DNA of 64,000 bases from NCBI RefSeq assembly GCF_026262505.1, contig NC_067207.1, positions 7,324,252 to 7,388,251 on the forward strand, written 5' to 3'. This DNA is from Trichomonas vaginalis G3. Taxonomy: Eukaryota > Parabasalia > Trichomonadida > Trichomonadidae. Under the pieces are notes generated by a model. The model made no database searches and was not told where the DNA came from. It saw only the letters and a list, made by a program, of their open reading frames with translations. Below, one piece after another: positions 54,858-64,000 of the stretch. Numbering within the stretch: position 1 is the first letter of the stretch; every line of letters begins with the position of its first letter. The translations under genes and the position numbers were made by a program.

Positions 54858-55810
54858 TCGTCATTTTCAACTTCTTTAGCATATTCGTCAGGAGTTGTCT
54901 TATATTTGTTAGGAACTGTCTTTGAAAGTATACCACCTTGAACTTTGACAAGTTTGAAACGAGGTCTGACAATAGTAGTTTTATCTTCTGCTTGCAGTGT
55001 GTACATTTTGCCATGTTTGCCTAAAACTTCATAATATTCTCTTGTATACTTTCTTCTATTTTTACGAACACGAATGTGAGTACCTGTCGGTTCCCATTGT
55101 TGTCATAGTCAATAGTATTTTCATATGGGTCGCGTTTAGGTATTTCTATTTTTACTTTGTCACCTTTCTGAAGTTTGAAGCCCGGCATTCTTTCTTGTTT
55201 GTCTCTTTTGACTAAATTATTAAATATATAGTCTTTCTCTAAGTCAGGGTTGTTTTTCATTTCTTCGGGGGAGTGGTTTCCCAAACCTTTTTGTTTACGG
55301 TTATTGTAAATATTTAAAACTTGTCTCATCTTTGCCATGGAGAAGTGTCTATACTTGTCGTCATATGACATTTCATTTGCTTCACCACCTTGTGGTTGGT
55401 TTAAGTCTCTTAACATTTTTATACATCCGTCAATGACACCAAGAGCAGAATGGTTTTGGTCGACAATGAAATATTGGTTTACATTTTTTGAACGCAGATA
55501 GTTTTTTACATCATCTGATTTGAAAGAACTTTCACAGTCAGATGTCAGTTTTGTTGGATGGTATTTGTCAACGAATATTGTCAAAGCAGTTTTCACATCT
55601 AAAATATTTTTGGACCATAATGGTATGGCTTCACAGTATCTTGTGTTTTGACCAACAAATATTAACCAGTATGGTGGTCCATCTTCTATACCTCGGAATG
55701 TTTTCCAAGATATCCATAAACCAAGCATTTGGTGTTGAACTAAAGATTTTTATCATGAGTGCTTTCTTTGTCGCTTTAGAAACATAGGGGTCCTTGTTCG
55801 GATTCGTCAT
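54854..55810 (-). CDS. Retroviral-type integrase (broken)
   Basis: Broken, about two breaks. LTSDCESSFKSDD, HSALGVIDGCIKMLRDLN and GFKLQKGDKVKIEI correspond to the Maverick 1 integrase. It converges with and overlaps the fibre gene by four bases. Confidence 0.85.
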
Positions 55811-55827
55811 TTTTTACCCTATAAGAA

Positions 55828-56226
55828 ATGGGTTTATTTGGCGCATTAGCAGGAGTGCATCTAGATTTTTACCCGCAGTGGGAACAATAGCCAGAGGTGC
55901 ATTTGGATTGGAAGGAAGATTTTGAGTACATTAGGTATACTAAAGAGAAAGCACAACCTATTATACAAACTGTACAGAAAGGTTGGGATGTAGCACGAGA
56001 TGCAACAAATCTTATTCCAAATCCTGAAACAAGAGGAAAAGTTCAAGGATGGATGGACAATGTAGGAAGACAAGCAGGAAACTATTATAACAAAGCAAAT
56101 GACTACTATAACCAAGCAGGACACTATATGGACCAAGGTGAAAGATTCTTTAACAGAGGATATAACCATGCACAACAGTGGGTAAACAATAACCAACCTC
56201 AACCGCCTCAAACGTGGGGAATGTAA
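55828..56226 (+). CDS. Amphipathic minor structural protein (broken)
   Basis: Broken, about two breaks. The C-terminal two-thirds (GWDVARDATNLIPNPETRGK to PPQTWGM) match the whole gene at 5558-5959. Confidence 0.6.
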
Positions 56227-56245
56227 AGTTTTTTATTGAGATGAA

Positions 56246-56410
56246 ATGAACAATGCAGCATTGAGACAAATGAGTTCAAGATGGATTTGTCGGCTTCCAG
56301 CATTTAAACCGATACCATATAGTCAGGCTCAGCATGTGAAACTGAATGATATTATTAAAGGAACCATCCCACCTCCACAACAACAACCAGTTGAAAACAA
56401 ACCAAACTAA
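56246..56410 (+). CDS. Small conserved protein (54 aa)
   Basis: Looks whole: MNNAALRQMSSRWICRLPAF to QQQPVENKPN, with a basic first half and a Pro/Gln tail. The same leader (TTTTATTGAGATGAAATG) as the next gene. Related broken copy at 5978. Confidence 0.5.
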   Translation: MNNAALRQMSSRWICRLPAFKPIPYSQAQHVKLNDIIKGTIPPPQQQPVENKPN

Positions 56411-56429
56411 AATTTTTTACTGAGATGAA

Positions 56430-57014
56430 ATGACCGAAGAAGTTGAAACGGTAGATTTGACACCACAAACAAAAAGTTCAGAACCATTGTCAAAACCTGT
56501 CAAAGAACTTACAGATGAAGAGAAAAATTCAATAATAGAAAGTGCCAGGTCTGGAAATACAAACCCTAACTATAAAGTCACTTTTCATAGAAATGGAACG
56601 GCTAGTATCTCAAAAAAGAAACAGACTCTCACAAATAAAATATTGAAGTCTGAAGGAGCTTTCGAGACAACAGATGGAAAAGTTTACTTCACTGACCAAC
56701 AGTTCATTATAGAACATCTCATTGACTTAGAGTCGAAATATTCTAAACTTTACAACAAACACAAAAAGTTGAAAGGAAAACAAAAACAAATGGCATATGA
56801 TATTTATGAAGATGTTGACGACACAACTGTTCCTGCAAGTGAAGTAAAGTCAGAGGAACCGAAAAGTGACGAAAAACCGATAGAAGAAGAAAAACCAAAA
56901 ACTGAAGATAAACCAAAACCAAAGTTTAGTTTCCAAACTAAACCAAGTCAACCTTCATTAGCTGGTATGGGTTGGCGTCAAAGACTTATGGCAGCAGGCG
57001 GTTATGTAAAGTAA
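56430..57014 (+). CDS. Conserved charged 194-residue protein
   Basis: Looks whole; differs from 6148-6732 by one residue (Gly to Ser in the acidic linker). Confidence 0.7.
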   Translation: MTEEVETVDLTPQTKSSEPLSKPVKELTDEEKNSIIESARSGNTNPNYKVTFHRNGTASISKKKQTLTNKILKSEGAFETTDGKVYFTDQQFIIEHLIDLESKYSKLYNKHKKLKGKQKQMAYDIYEDVDDTTVPASEVKSEEPKSDEKPIEEEKPKTEDKPKPKFSFQTKPSQPSLAGMGWRQRLMAAGGYVK

Positions 57015-57049
57015 AGAAAAAAAATATTTTTTTATTTTTTTTTATAAAA

Positions 57050-59204
57050 ATGCCCCCATATAGAATGGATAGAAAGTCTGCTAGAATAAAAGCAGAGTTA
57101 CAAAGATATGGTTGGAGAGTTTCGAAGAATTTTAAATATAGGAAGGGAAGACCCATAAAAGTCTATGACAAATTGTCTGGTCTTCGCTACGAAATGGATT
57201 TGGAAACAGCACGTGCCAATTATCCAAACAGACTAGAGAGGTTAGAAGAAGAACGTCTTATGGACATGCCTTTCGATGTTAGTGAACCTCAAGTTGAAGG
57301 ACACGACGGCTTTGCCAGATTCTACTGGAAACATGACGAACAATTGCATCCTTTGAGAAGGAAAAAAGGAAAAGGTGAAGACGCACATGCTCCCATGGAA
57401 AGAACAAGATATGCATATGAAAAGTATCGTGAAGTTAGAAGTCAAATTACATCTGGTCGAACCTTTACAGTAAACTTTGACGAAGGAAAGAACAAAGAAG
57501 GCTTCATGGGAGTACTTGCTGCAATTCAAGACGGAAATAAGAAAGGACACAATCTCAGATTGACCATAACAGATTTGGATGGTCACATTTACTATGCACA
57601 TGGCAATGAACAAACAGCCGCAAAACTTCTTGACGCTTTCAAGACTACAAAGAGAGAACAAATGGTTGACTCCGACTCAGACATTTTGAATGCAATTGAA
57701 GGAATTGCAAGTGTCAAGTTCGAATGGTACCAACCTAACCCTCAAGCAGTCAGACAACATGCTGGATACTTCCCGTTCATAAATAAGTCTGACATTGACT
57801 TGACAAGGTATGGAATTTACAATTCAATTGAAACAATTGTCAATGAACCTTGCATTCTTACATGTCTCAGGAACTCTGGTCTTGTTACAGATGAGAAGAT
57901 GAAGTATCTTGAGTCATGTGTGAAGACAAGGTACATTCTCAGAGGTCAATTGGCAAAAATTGCACCGTTGGCAAATGTCAATATCCGAGTCAACATACCT
58001 ACAGCTAAAGGTTCTTCACATGACGACTATGTTGTTGACAAAGACTTACCATGGTTGAAGATTGTAATTGTCCACAACCACTTCATGTTGAACGAAAGTC
58101 TTACAAACCCATTCTTTGGTAAAAGTAAGTGCAACATTGTCAGAGCTGTAAACATTCTTTTCGAGAAAGGTTTGTTGGAACCAATTCCAGATGACAAGCT
58201 GACAGAAACTTTTGTACCAAAAGACGAAACAAACTTTTCATTGTTAGCAAGACCAAAAGTTGTTCCAGACAAAGTTCTAGTACAAAAGAAGTACACAGTT
58301 CCACAAGGGGTTGGTATGTTCGGATACCAACCTGAACCAGAAGAACTTCCAATGAGGTTGCAAGAACTTCAAGATGCTATAAACAAACTTCCATTGAGAC
58401 ATCCAATTGACGTCAAATTGTATTGGAGAGCATCTGAGTTAGGTCAGAAGGTTTTATATGAAACAGGTTGCTTCGACGATGTTTATGAGATAACAGGAGA
58501 AGTTTCTCAGAAGATAAGAGACTCACTTGAATTTCCACAAACTGGACCAATTGGTTGCGACAAGTTCGACTCAGATGAAAAGATATACTATGTCGACCTT
58601 AACGCTGCATACATGAGGTTTGTCCAATATATTCCGACTGGAATTCCAAACGAAGATGGTGAGTTCCCGGGAAGGAACTATACAGTTGGAAAAGTCATAC
58701 AACAACTGTATGATATTAGGAAAGCTTCAAACCCCAAACTTGCAATGACACTCAAATTGCTTATGAATTCGACATGGGGATATTCCATTAAGAAACCTCA
58801 AGAGATGAAGAGTAAACATTATGAGAAGGTCGACAACTTTGTTGAAAGGTTTTCTCCTTTTGTTTTGAAGTACGAATTCACTCAAGGTCAAAGTGGCTTA
58901 GTAACCACATTAAAACCTATTGTCGAACATTGGTCTTACCCTCAGTTCGCAAAAGCAGTCCTTGACGAGTACAACAAATTCTTCTCCGAAGTCAAATCCA
59001 AAGTCAAGGTTTACTATGAGAACATTGACGCACTCATGACGAACGAAGAAGGATACAACAAACTCATTGAAATGGGAATGGTCGGTGAAAAGATGGGTCA
59101 ATTCAAATTGGACAAAATTTTCACCGAAGTTCATGTCCTCTCCAAGCGTAAGTACTGGGGTGTTTAAAGAAGATGAATGTGAAATAGTTAAACATTGCAT
59201 GAAA
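57050..59204 (+). CDS. PolB-like polymerase without visible exonuclease (broken)
   Basis: One break; over 700 codons are open from MPPYRMDRKSARIKAELQ. Motif A YYVDLNAAYM, motif B LLMNSTWGYSIKK and motif C YYENIDALM are as in Maverick 1, so the unusual motif C and the lack of exonuclease motifs are family features. The accessory domain EPCILTCLRNSGL to HNHFML precedes the palm. Confidence 0.72.
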
Positions 59205-61745
59205 TAAAAAATTCGAATTTAAATAAAAGTGGGAATTCTTGGAAACGAGAAAGCTTATTTACTTGAGGAACAGAAAGGGGGATGGAGGTGGTGGCAACCA
59301 TCCATTATATCCTTCCTACTAATTTCCGTTTAATTTCATGGCGCGCTACAACGCCTCGAGTCTTGAATCGCGGTCCGATATACACCATCTGGTCTCAAAC
59401 TTCAATAAACTGTTGTCTGAATTTCGGTCACTATTTCAGCACGAGACACAACATGCAACCAAGACGACAAAAAGGTCATTCGATTCAATGACATCGGCAT
59501 TCGACACCGAAAGCCAACGTTCCAAGGAAAGTGTCTGTGCAAGCAAGTCATGAGACTCTACAGCAACATCCTCAATGCCGGGAGGACAAATCGTCCTAAT
59601 TGGCAATTCACCAAACCCTCTGACGACCCTACGCAACGGATACGAAGAGCCCCAATCAAAAGTCGGGAGCTATTTTTCCAAATTACATTAAGTCCAACTA
59701 TCCAATAAACACTTAAATTACTTGGGTTCCCCTAAAATAATTTTTTTACTCTTAGAACACTCGGAGTTCTCCTTACGGTTGTGAGCTTGTCCACCGTCAT
59801 ATGTGTCTGATCCTTCGCTCTCTGCCTGGATTGGAACCCATTGAATGCGGACAAGCCTGCCATGGAAATTGAACGCGCGATTCCGGAAGGTTAAGGTTCA
59901 AGTGTCCCAAGTTGTGAGGACTGGGGTAAGAACCTTATGCCTGTCTCCTTGTTGCGGATTGTGTATGATGGTAGGCTTGGGAAATATTCGTAACCGTCAT
60001 CGCAACAAGGGTTGCCAGCATGTAGCCGGCTTCAGGAAACTTCTCGGTTTCCTCTTCCTCGTGGTTCTCTCCTTCGTCTTCCTTCGACAAATTCCTTCAA
60101 TCATTTGTACCACGCAAGTACCGGTTGGTGCTATGTTCTGTCCTTTCGACTACCTTCCAGATGGCGTCATCTTCTCAAGAAAGGAGATGAGTCGGCCGTC
60201 TCGGTTCTCTCTCAGAATTGCGCAAGGTTTCCGGAAATCTTCAGTGCATTGTCTCATCTGGAAGGTTGGTTCATAGGACATCGGCTTAAGTGCCTTCAAT
60301 CTCGTGTCAAAGACTACTTGGAGAGTCTTACAATGTGTTTGTCAGATGAGCTTCAATTGGGCAAATTTGAATTTGAACTGGGCGCTTGTGGCAACCTTGA
60401 AAGTGAACATCGATATGTGTTCGCTCAGGTGCGGTTGTTTCGGACATCGAAAAAATGAAGTGGTTTTGAGTAATGAGCTGGTTATACTTCAAATAAGCCT
60501 TGTTAAATACAGTTATGTCAACAATCGGAAGACTTAAAGATAATGATCTTGTTTTCTTCTGAACGTTTGTTGTCTCTCCGATAAAATTTCGAACATGAGA
60601 CCCCAAAGAACGCTCACGTTTTGAGATCCCGAAGAGTTCAACGCCAAAACTTGCACTTTATTTCTGCGCTTGATTGGGAGCAGTTCACAAACATTGAGCT
60701 GATCTATCGACAAGATTGGACACAATGTCAGAAAATCACTTCTTGCAACTGCATGAAGGTAATTCACTTACGAAAAGTAGCCTCTTGGTAAACGTCCTTC
60801 TTCAGATCCCTGCTAACTCGGAGTATAGCTTCCTAAATCTTAAAGTTTTATTTAATTGTTCTATCCTCTCTACATCTAAGAAACGTAAGTATCATAAGTC
60901 AAGAGTAGCTTGTACTTGATGGAGCTATCTCTTCTTTGACTGGCAATTTTGGTCTGCAAATTGTGCGTTTGCTCCTTGCAAGTTCGCCGTCTATGTGTTC
61001 TCAACGCCTTCAACTCCTGCTGAAACTTCATGTCGTCATTGAATTAGTGTGTGGGCGACTTAACTTGCTTCATTTCAAAAAATTGAAAAAAAAAATGTAT
61101 TTACTAACGCATGTACTATGGCTATAGAAAACTTACCAAAGGCTTACTTACTTTCAACAATGAGTCTTTGGCAACTTGAGAAGTCGTTGGTGTTGAGTCT
61201 TGGGGTGGCTGGGGAATTTCACAACTCTGCTCGAGCGCACACATGTAAGACATTCCCCCACTCGTCCTTCTTGCCAACCTATAAGATTGTATGGACCGAA
61301 CTTGCATTGCAAGGAACCGTCACATACAAGGTTCACAGCTTGAAAATAGTTGTACACACCTTGTGAGTTACGATGTGATTAAAAACATAAAAAAGTAGAA
61401 GGTTAAAATAGAGATTTACCTGGGAACTGAGCCTGAATGTCGCCTTCACCAGGTTATGTAGAACGGCTGACCAGAGAAAGTGAAGAGAGACTGAATTGCC
61501 AAAATTTCGATATGGTAGGGGTTCTCATTTTTGGTAATATCCAAGGACGTTTGTTTAGGAACTTAACAAGAGCCTCTCTTTTGCGTCCTTTAAATGCATC
61601 GTAGCTGTCCCGTCTGATTTAAATTGAATCCAGTCGTAAGTCTGAGCTTAATTGTTAGACTCTTCCAGAAATATGTGGTTAACTGACCTGGGTCTTCATC
61701 CTTGCCAATATCTTTACCGTCGTAATTCAATTAGTAAATTGCCTC
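59205..61745. pseudogene. Decayed block equivalent to 8915-11435 of Maverick 1
   Basis: Colinear with the Maverick 1 genes for the 87-residue protein, HNH-like protein, 194-residue coiled-coil protein, Cys-rich protein and 121-residue protein, but with dozens of breaks. The change from nearly identical to heavily damaged sequence is abrupt near 59200. Confidence 0.7.
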
Positions 61746-62045
61746 GTCAAAGTCTTCGTGCATTCCAAGTTCTTCCCCATCCGACAGGAAAATAATTGCC
61801 CGACAAAGGGAAAAAATCTTCCTTTCGGACAGGAAATATATTTCCCGACAAAAGGAAAATTTTTCCTTCCAGAGAACTCTTTCCAGTTCAGTCCGTAAGA
61901 CCATATCAAAATTTTCGAAAAGAGAACTCTTTGGGTCGAACTTCAAGAAAAACCTTCCTCCGACAGAGAAAAAAGTTTTTCCTTCCACAGGAAAAAATTT
62001 TCCTCCGACAGGACACAAAACGGATGACTGACTCTCTTCCTGAAA
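61746..62045. repeat. Palindromic repeat cluster (AGGAAA..TTTCCC type)
   Basis: Several words such as GACAGGAAAATAATTGCCCG, CAGGAAATATATTTCCCGAC and AAAGGAAAATTTTTCCTT form local dyads. It occupies the place of the 21-bp array of Maverick 1, with unrelated sequence. Confidence 0.6.
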
Positions 62046-62160
62046 TGCCTCCAAAGCGCAAAGAAACCTGAAAGCTGCAAAAACCACAACATCCCTAGCA
62101 ACTCCAGTTCCAGCAAGTACCCACCAAATTAAATACCTAAATCACCTCAAGGTTAGAGAT
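62046..62160 (+). pseudogene. Trace of the Pro/Gln-rich PPxY gene
   Basis: Short similarity to 11840-11920 (CAGTTCCAGCAAGTACC and CACCTCAAGGTTA words), then lost. Broken. Confidence 0.45.
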
Positions 62161-63430
62161 GCGAGTATCCGAATTTAAGCCCTTGGGATGTCATAACCGC
62201 TCGTTTTGTAAATTGGGAATAAAATTTTGACAATCCATTTTGTGGATGTAAACGTTACTATCCAAATTTGCTCGCGTTGCCGCCGCATTGTACCAATCCT
62301 ACTCGAAATTCATTACGCAGCCCGGCACTCAAAGGCCGGGCATACAATTCACAAAATATAGAGTGAGACTCTTCTAATTTCTTCCAATCACAAAGGAATA
62401 TCTAGAAGAGCTCAAACTCTGCTCGAAACACATACGCCAAACCCTGCCAACAATCGTAGCAGGTCTTACCATTTGAGAGCTTCGCTCCGAAGTCTGATGC
62501 AGATCCCAACGCGACGAGAGTCTCTCAAGCAACTTCTAATTCGGTACTAGAGTTTCACTCTTATAACTGCAGGCCAATTGAGAGACTTTCGCTCGAAGAC
62601 TAATGAAAAATCAGAACCGAGCCAAAAAAATTGCACAAAACAGGCTTGTAATCGAAGCTATAGTATTGATCGTATGATTCGTGCTTGCCAATTATGAGCG
62701 ACCTTCGCTCGATGTCTGATATGCAATCAGACATCGATCGAAAGTCACTCAAAAACAGTTTAGACATGTCTATTTTGACGGCATTAAATGATTCATAGAA
62801 ATTTGTCTCGTTGTTAATAATACGTGAGCTTATAAATTAAATATAAAAAAAGAAATTTTCTCAAAAAAAAATTGTGTCGCACTGAAAATTTTATCTATAA
62901 AATTAGATATGTCATCCAAATAATCATAAATAAATTAAATTCGTGAGTAACACTTGGATAACGAATATGGTACGCCCACCCAACTCTCAAACTTCTCTGA
63001 ATTGGACAAGAGGTATCCCAATCCCAAGACCTAAATCTGAATAAAATGAAATAAGTATACTAAAATATATATTTTATGCTAATAATGACATAAATCGTCT
63101 AAAATTATGGAGAAAATTAAAAATAAAAAATTAAATATATAGAAAAAAATGTTGATTTAATAGAGAATATGGATAATAAAAATAAATATTGTAAAATACT
63201 TATTTAATTAATGAATATTTCAATCACAATTAACCGAATAATCGCCCATTTTTTAGATTCAAATTGGCAGTAAAAAAATAAAATTCCCAAAAAAAAAATT
63301 TTTGGTTTTGAATGGGAAACGATAAGGACGATATGAAAAACCCATATTGGAATTTCGCAATCACTACTCGAATGAAGACTTTGTCTAAAAAATGTACGAA
63401 TAAAACCATTCAAATCATGTAATGGGTCAT
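62161..63430. other. Unassigned DNA interrupting Maverick 3
   Basis: Not similar to Maverick 1. The first 600 bp are richer in G/C and contain three diverged 26-bp words near 62475, 62578 and 62694 (TGAGAG.CTTCGCTC.GAAGTC type) plus one inverted form near 62730. The rest is AT-rich and empty. No gene recognised. It stands in place of the DNA between 11920 and 16480 of Maverick 1. Confidence 0.45.
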
Positions 63431-63439
63431 TCTTCTTTA

Positions 63440-64000
63440 GTCCTACATTACTTGGTACTGAGGTATGAATTTGCCATCTTTCTATCGAGATAAAAAAATT
63501 ATTTTTTTAACTTACTCAGAAAAAATTTCTTTGTATTATAACAACCATTCTGATACAAACTAAAAGACTTTGACATTGCCAGAAAATGTCGTTTAGAAGC
63601 GCCATAAATAGACCATAACTGACAAATATTGTTATACAATAATCAATATAAAGACCTTTCATCTAATGCACATAAGGTCAGTTCATCTACGAACATTCAT
63701 AAATAACACTCCTGTTTGCTTCTAACAATTGTGCTCTCTCGGTATGTGAATTTGTCTTGGCATGAAAATTAGAAATATCTGAGTCATGAAATATGAAACA
63801 ATGGTTTAAAACCTGGTGTCAAAGTTCTGCTAAATCGTGTCAAAATCATTTCTGTATCCTGCATATAAGAATCGACGTCTACAAACTACATATCTTGTCA
63901 AACTTCTAAACTTCAACGGATACAGCAATATTGTTTGAAACCATAATGAATTGCAACATTACACAAACCTTTGTCTTTATCACTTCTTCTTTCAACAAAC
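63440..64000 (-). pseudogene. Decayed SF3 helicase end (Maverick 3)
   Basis: Follows 16480-17040 of Maverick 1 (C-terminal part of the SF3 helicase) with many breaks; runs off the window. Confidence 0.6.

Larger units (their letters stand above)
50295..64000. mobile_element. Maverick/Polinton element 3 (fossil, runs off the window)
   Basis: Same family as Maverick 1. The left TIR and genes to about 59170 are nearly identical and mostly whole (about five breaks, mainly in the integrase). From there on it is badly decayed, with dozens of breaks, and holds a block of unrelated DNA. No right end within the window. The left part is young by divergence from Maverick 1. Confidence 0.88.

Noticed and set aside
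61727-62087. Phe/Ser-rich frames in the 61.7-62.1 kb region
   Set aside because: Translations of the AGGAAA/TTTCCC palindromes; no protein features.

Overview
The window looks like nuclear DNA of a trichomonad (Parabasalia), most likely Trichomonas or a close relative. The host genes are of kinds expanded there: an ankyrin/DUF3447 protein, two short R2R3 Myb proteins and a GPH-type sugar symporter. Intergenic DNA is very AT-rich, and most of the window is Maverick/Polinton DNA, which such genomes carry in large numbers. This assignment is inferred from gene style; there is no rRNA or other species marker.

Layout. 1-649 is non-coding flank with a decayed 236-bp palindrome. 650-24694 is Maverick 1 (about 24 kb, short TIRs with a hairpin). 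24695-24893 is the end of an older Maverick of another lineage, apparently hit by Maverick 1. 24894-31040 is host DNA: a minisatellite-riddled ankyrin pseudogene, tRNA-Glu(UUC), a Myb gene and a 5'-truncated symporter. About 31063-49015 is Maverick 2 (about 18 kb, TIRs of about 0.43 kb), a different lineage. 49016-50290 is host DNA with a second Myb gene. From about 50295 to the window end is Maverick 3, a close relative of Maverick 1 (only a few percent different over its first 9 kb). Beyond about 59200 it is heavily decayed or poorly sequenced and contains about 1.3 kb of unrelated DNA. All three Mavericks are fossils: each mixes whole genes with broken ones.

How the genes fit together. The elements carry a virus-like set: retroviral-type integrase, packaging ATPase, major capsid protein, a penton-like jelly-roll candidate, small amphipathic proteins that recall adenovirus protein VI, and a polymerase module. 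Maverick 2 has a canonical protein-primed PolB with an HNH module between its exonuclease and polymerase domains. Mavericks 1 and 3 have an apparently exonuclease-less PolB-like protein, and Maverick 1 also has an SF3 helicase. Mavericks 1 and 3 start with a D12-type adenine DNA methyltransferase. I saw no Ulp1/adenovirus-type protease.

Most striking. (i) All three elements carry a gene built like a bacteriophage tail-fibre/tail-collar protein. Its central part, and that of its divergent neighbour, differ completely between otherwise near-identical elements. (ii) A homologous gene cassette sits in both Maverick lineages, bounded by 60-bp inverted repeats whose half-sites differ between cassettes in step (GGTTAGA against GGTGAGA). 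In Maverick 1 it is also bounded by a 31-bp direct repeat of the packaging-ATPase 3' end. This looks like a mobile element living inside Mavericks, and I do not know of a description of it.
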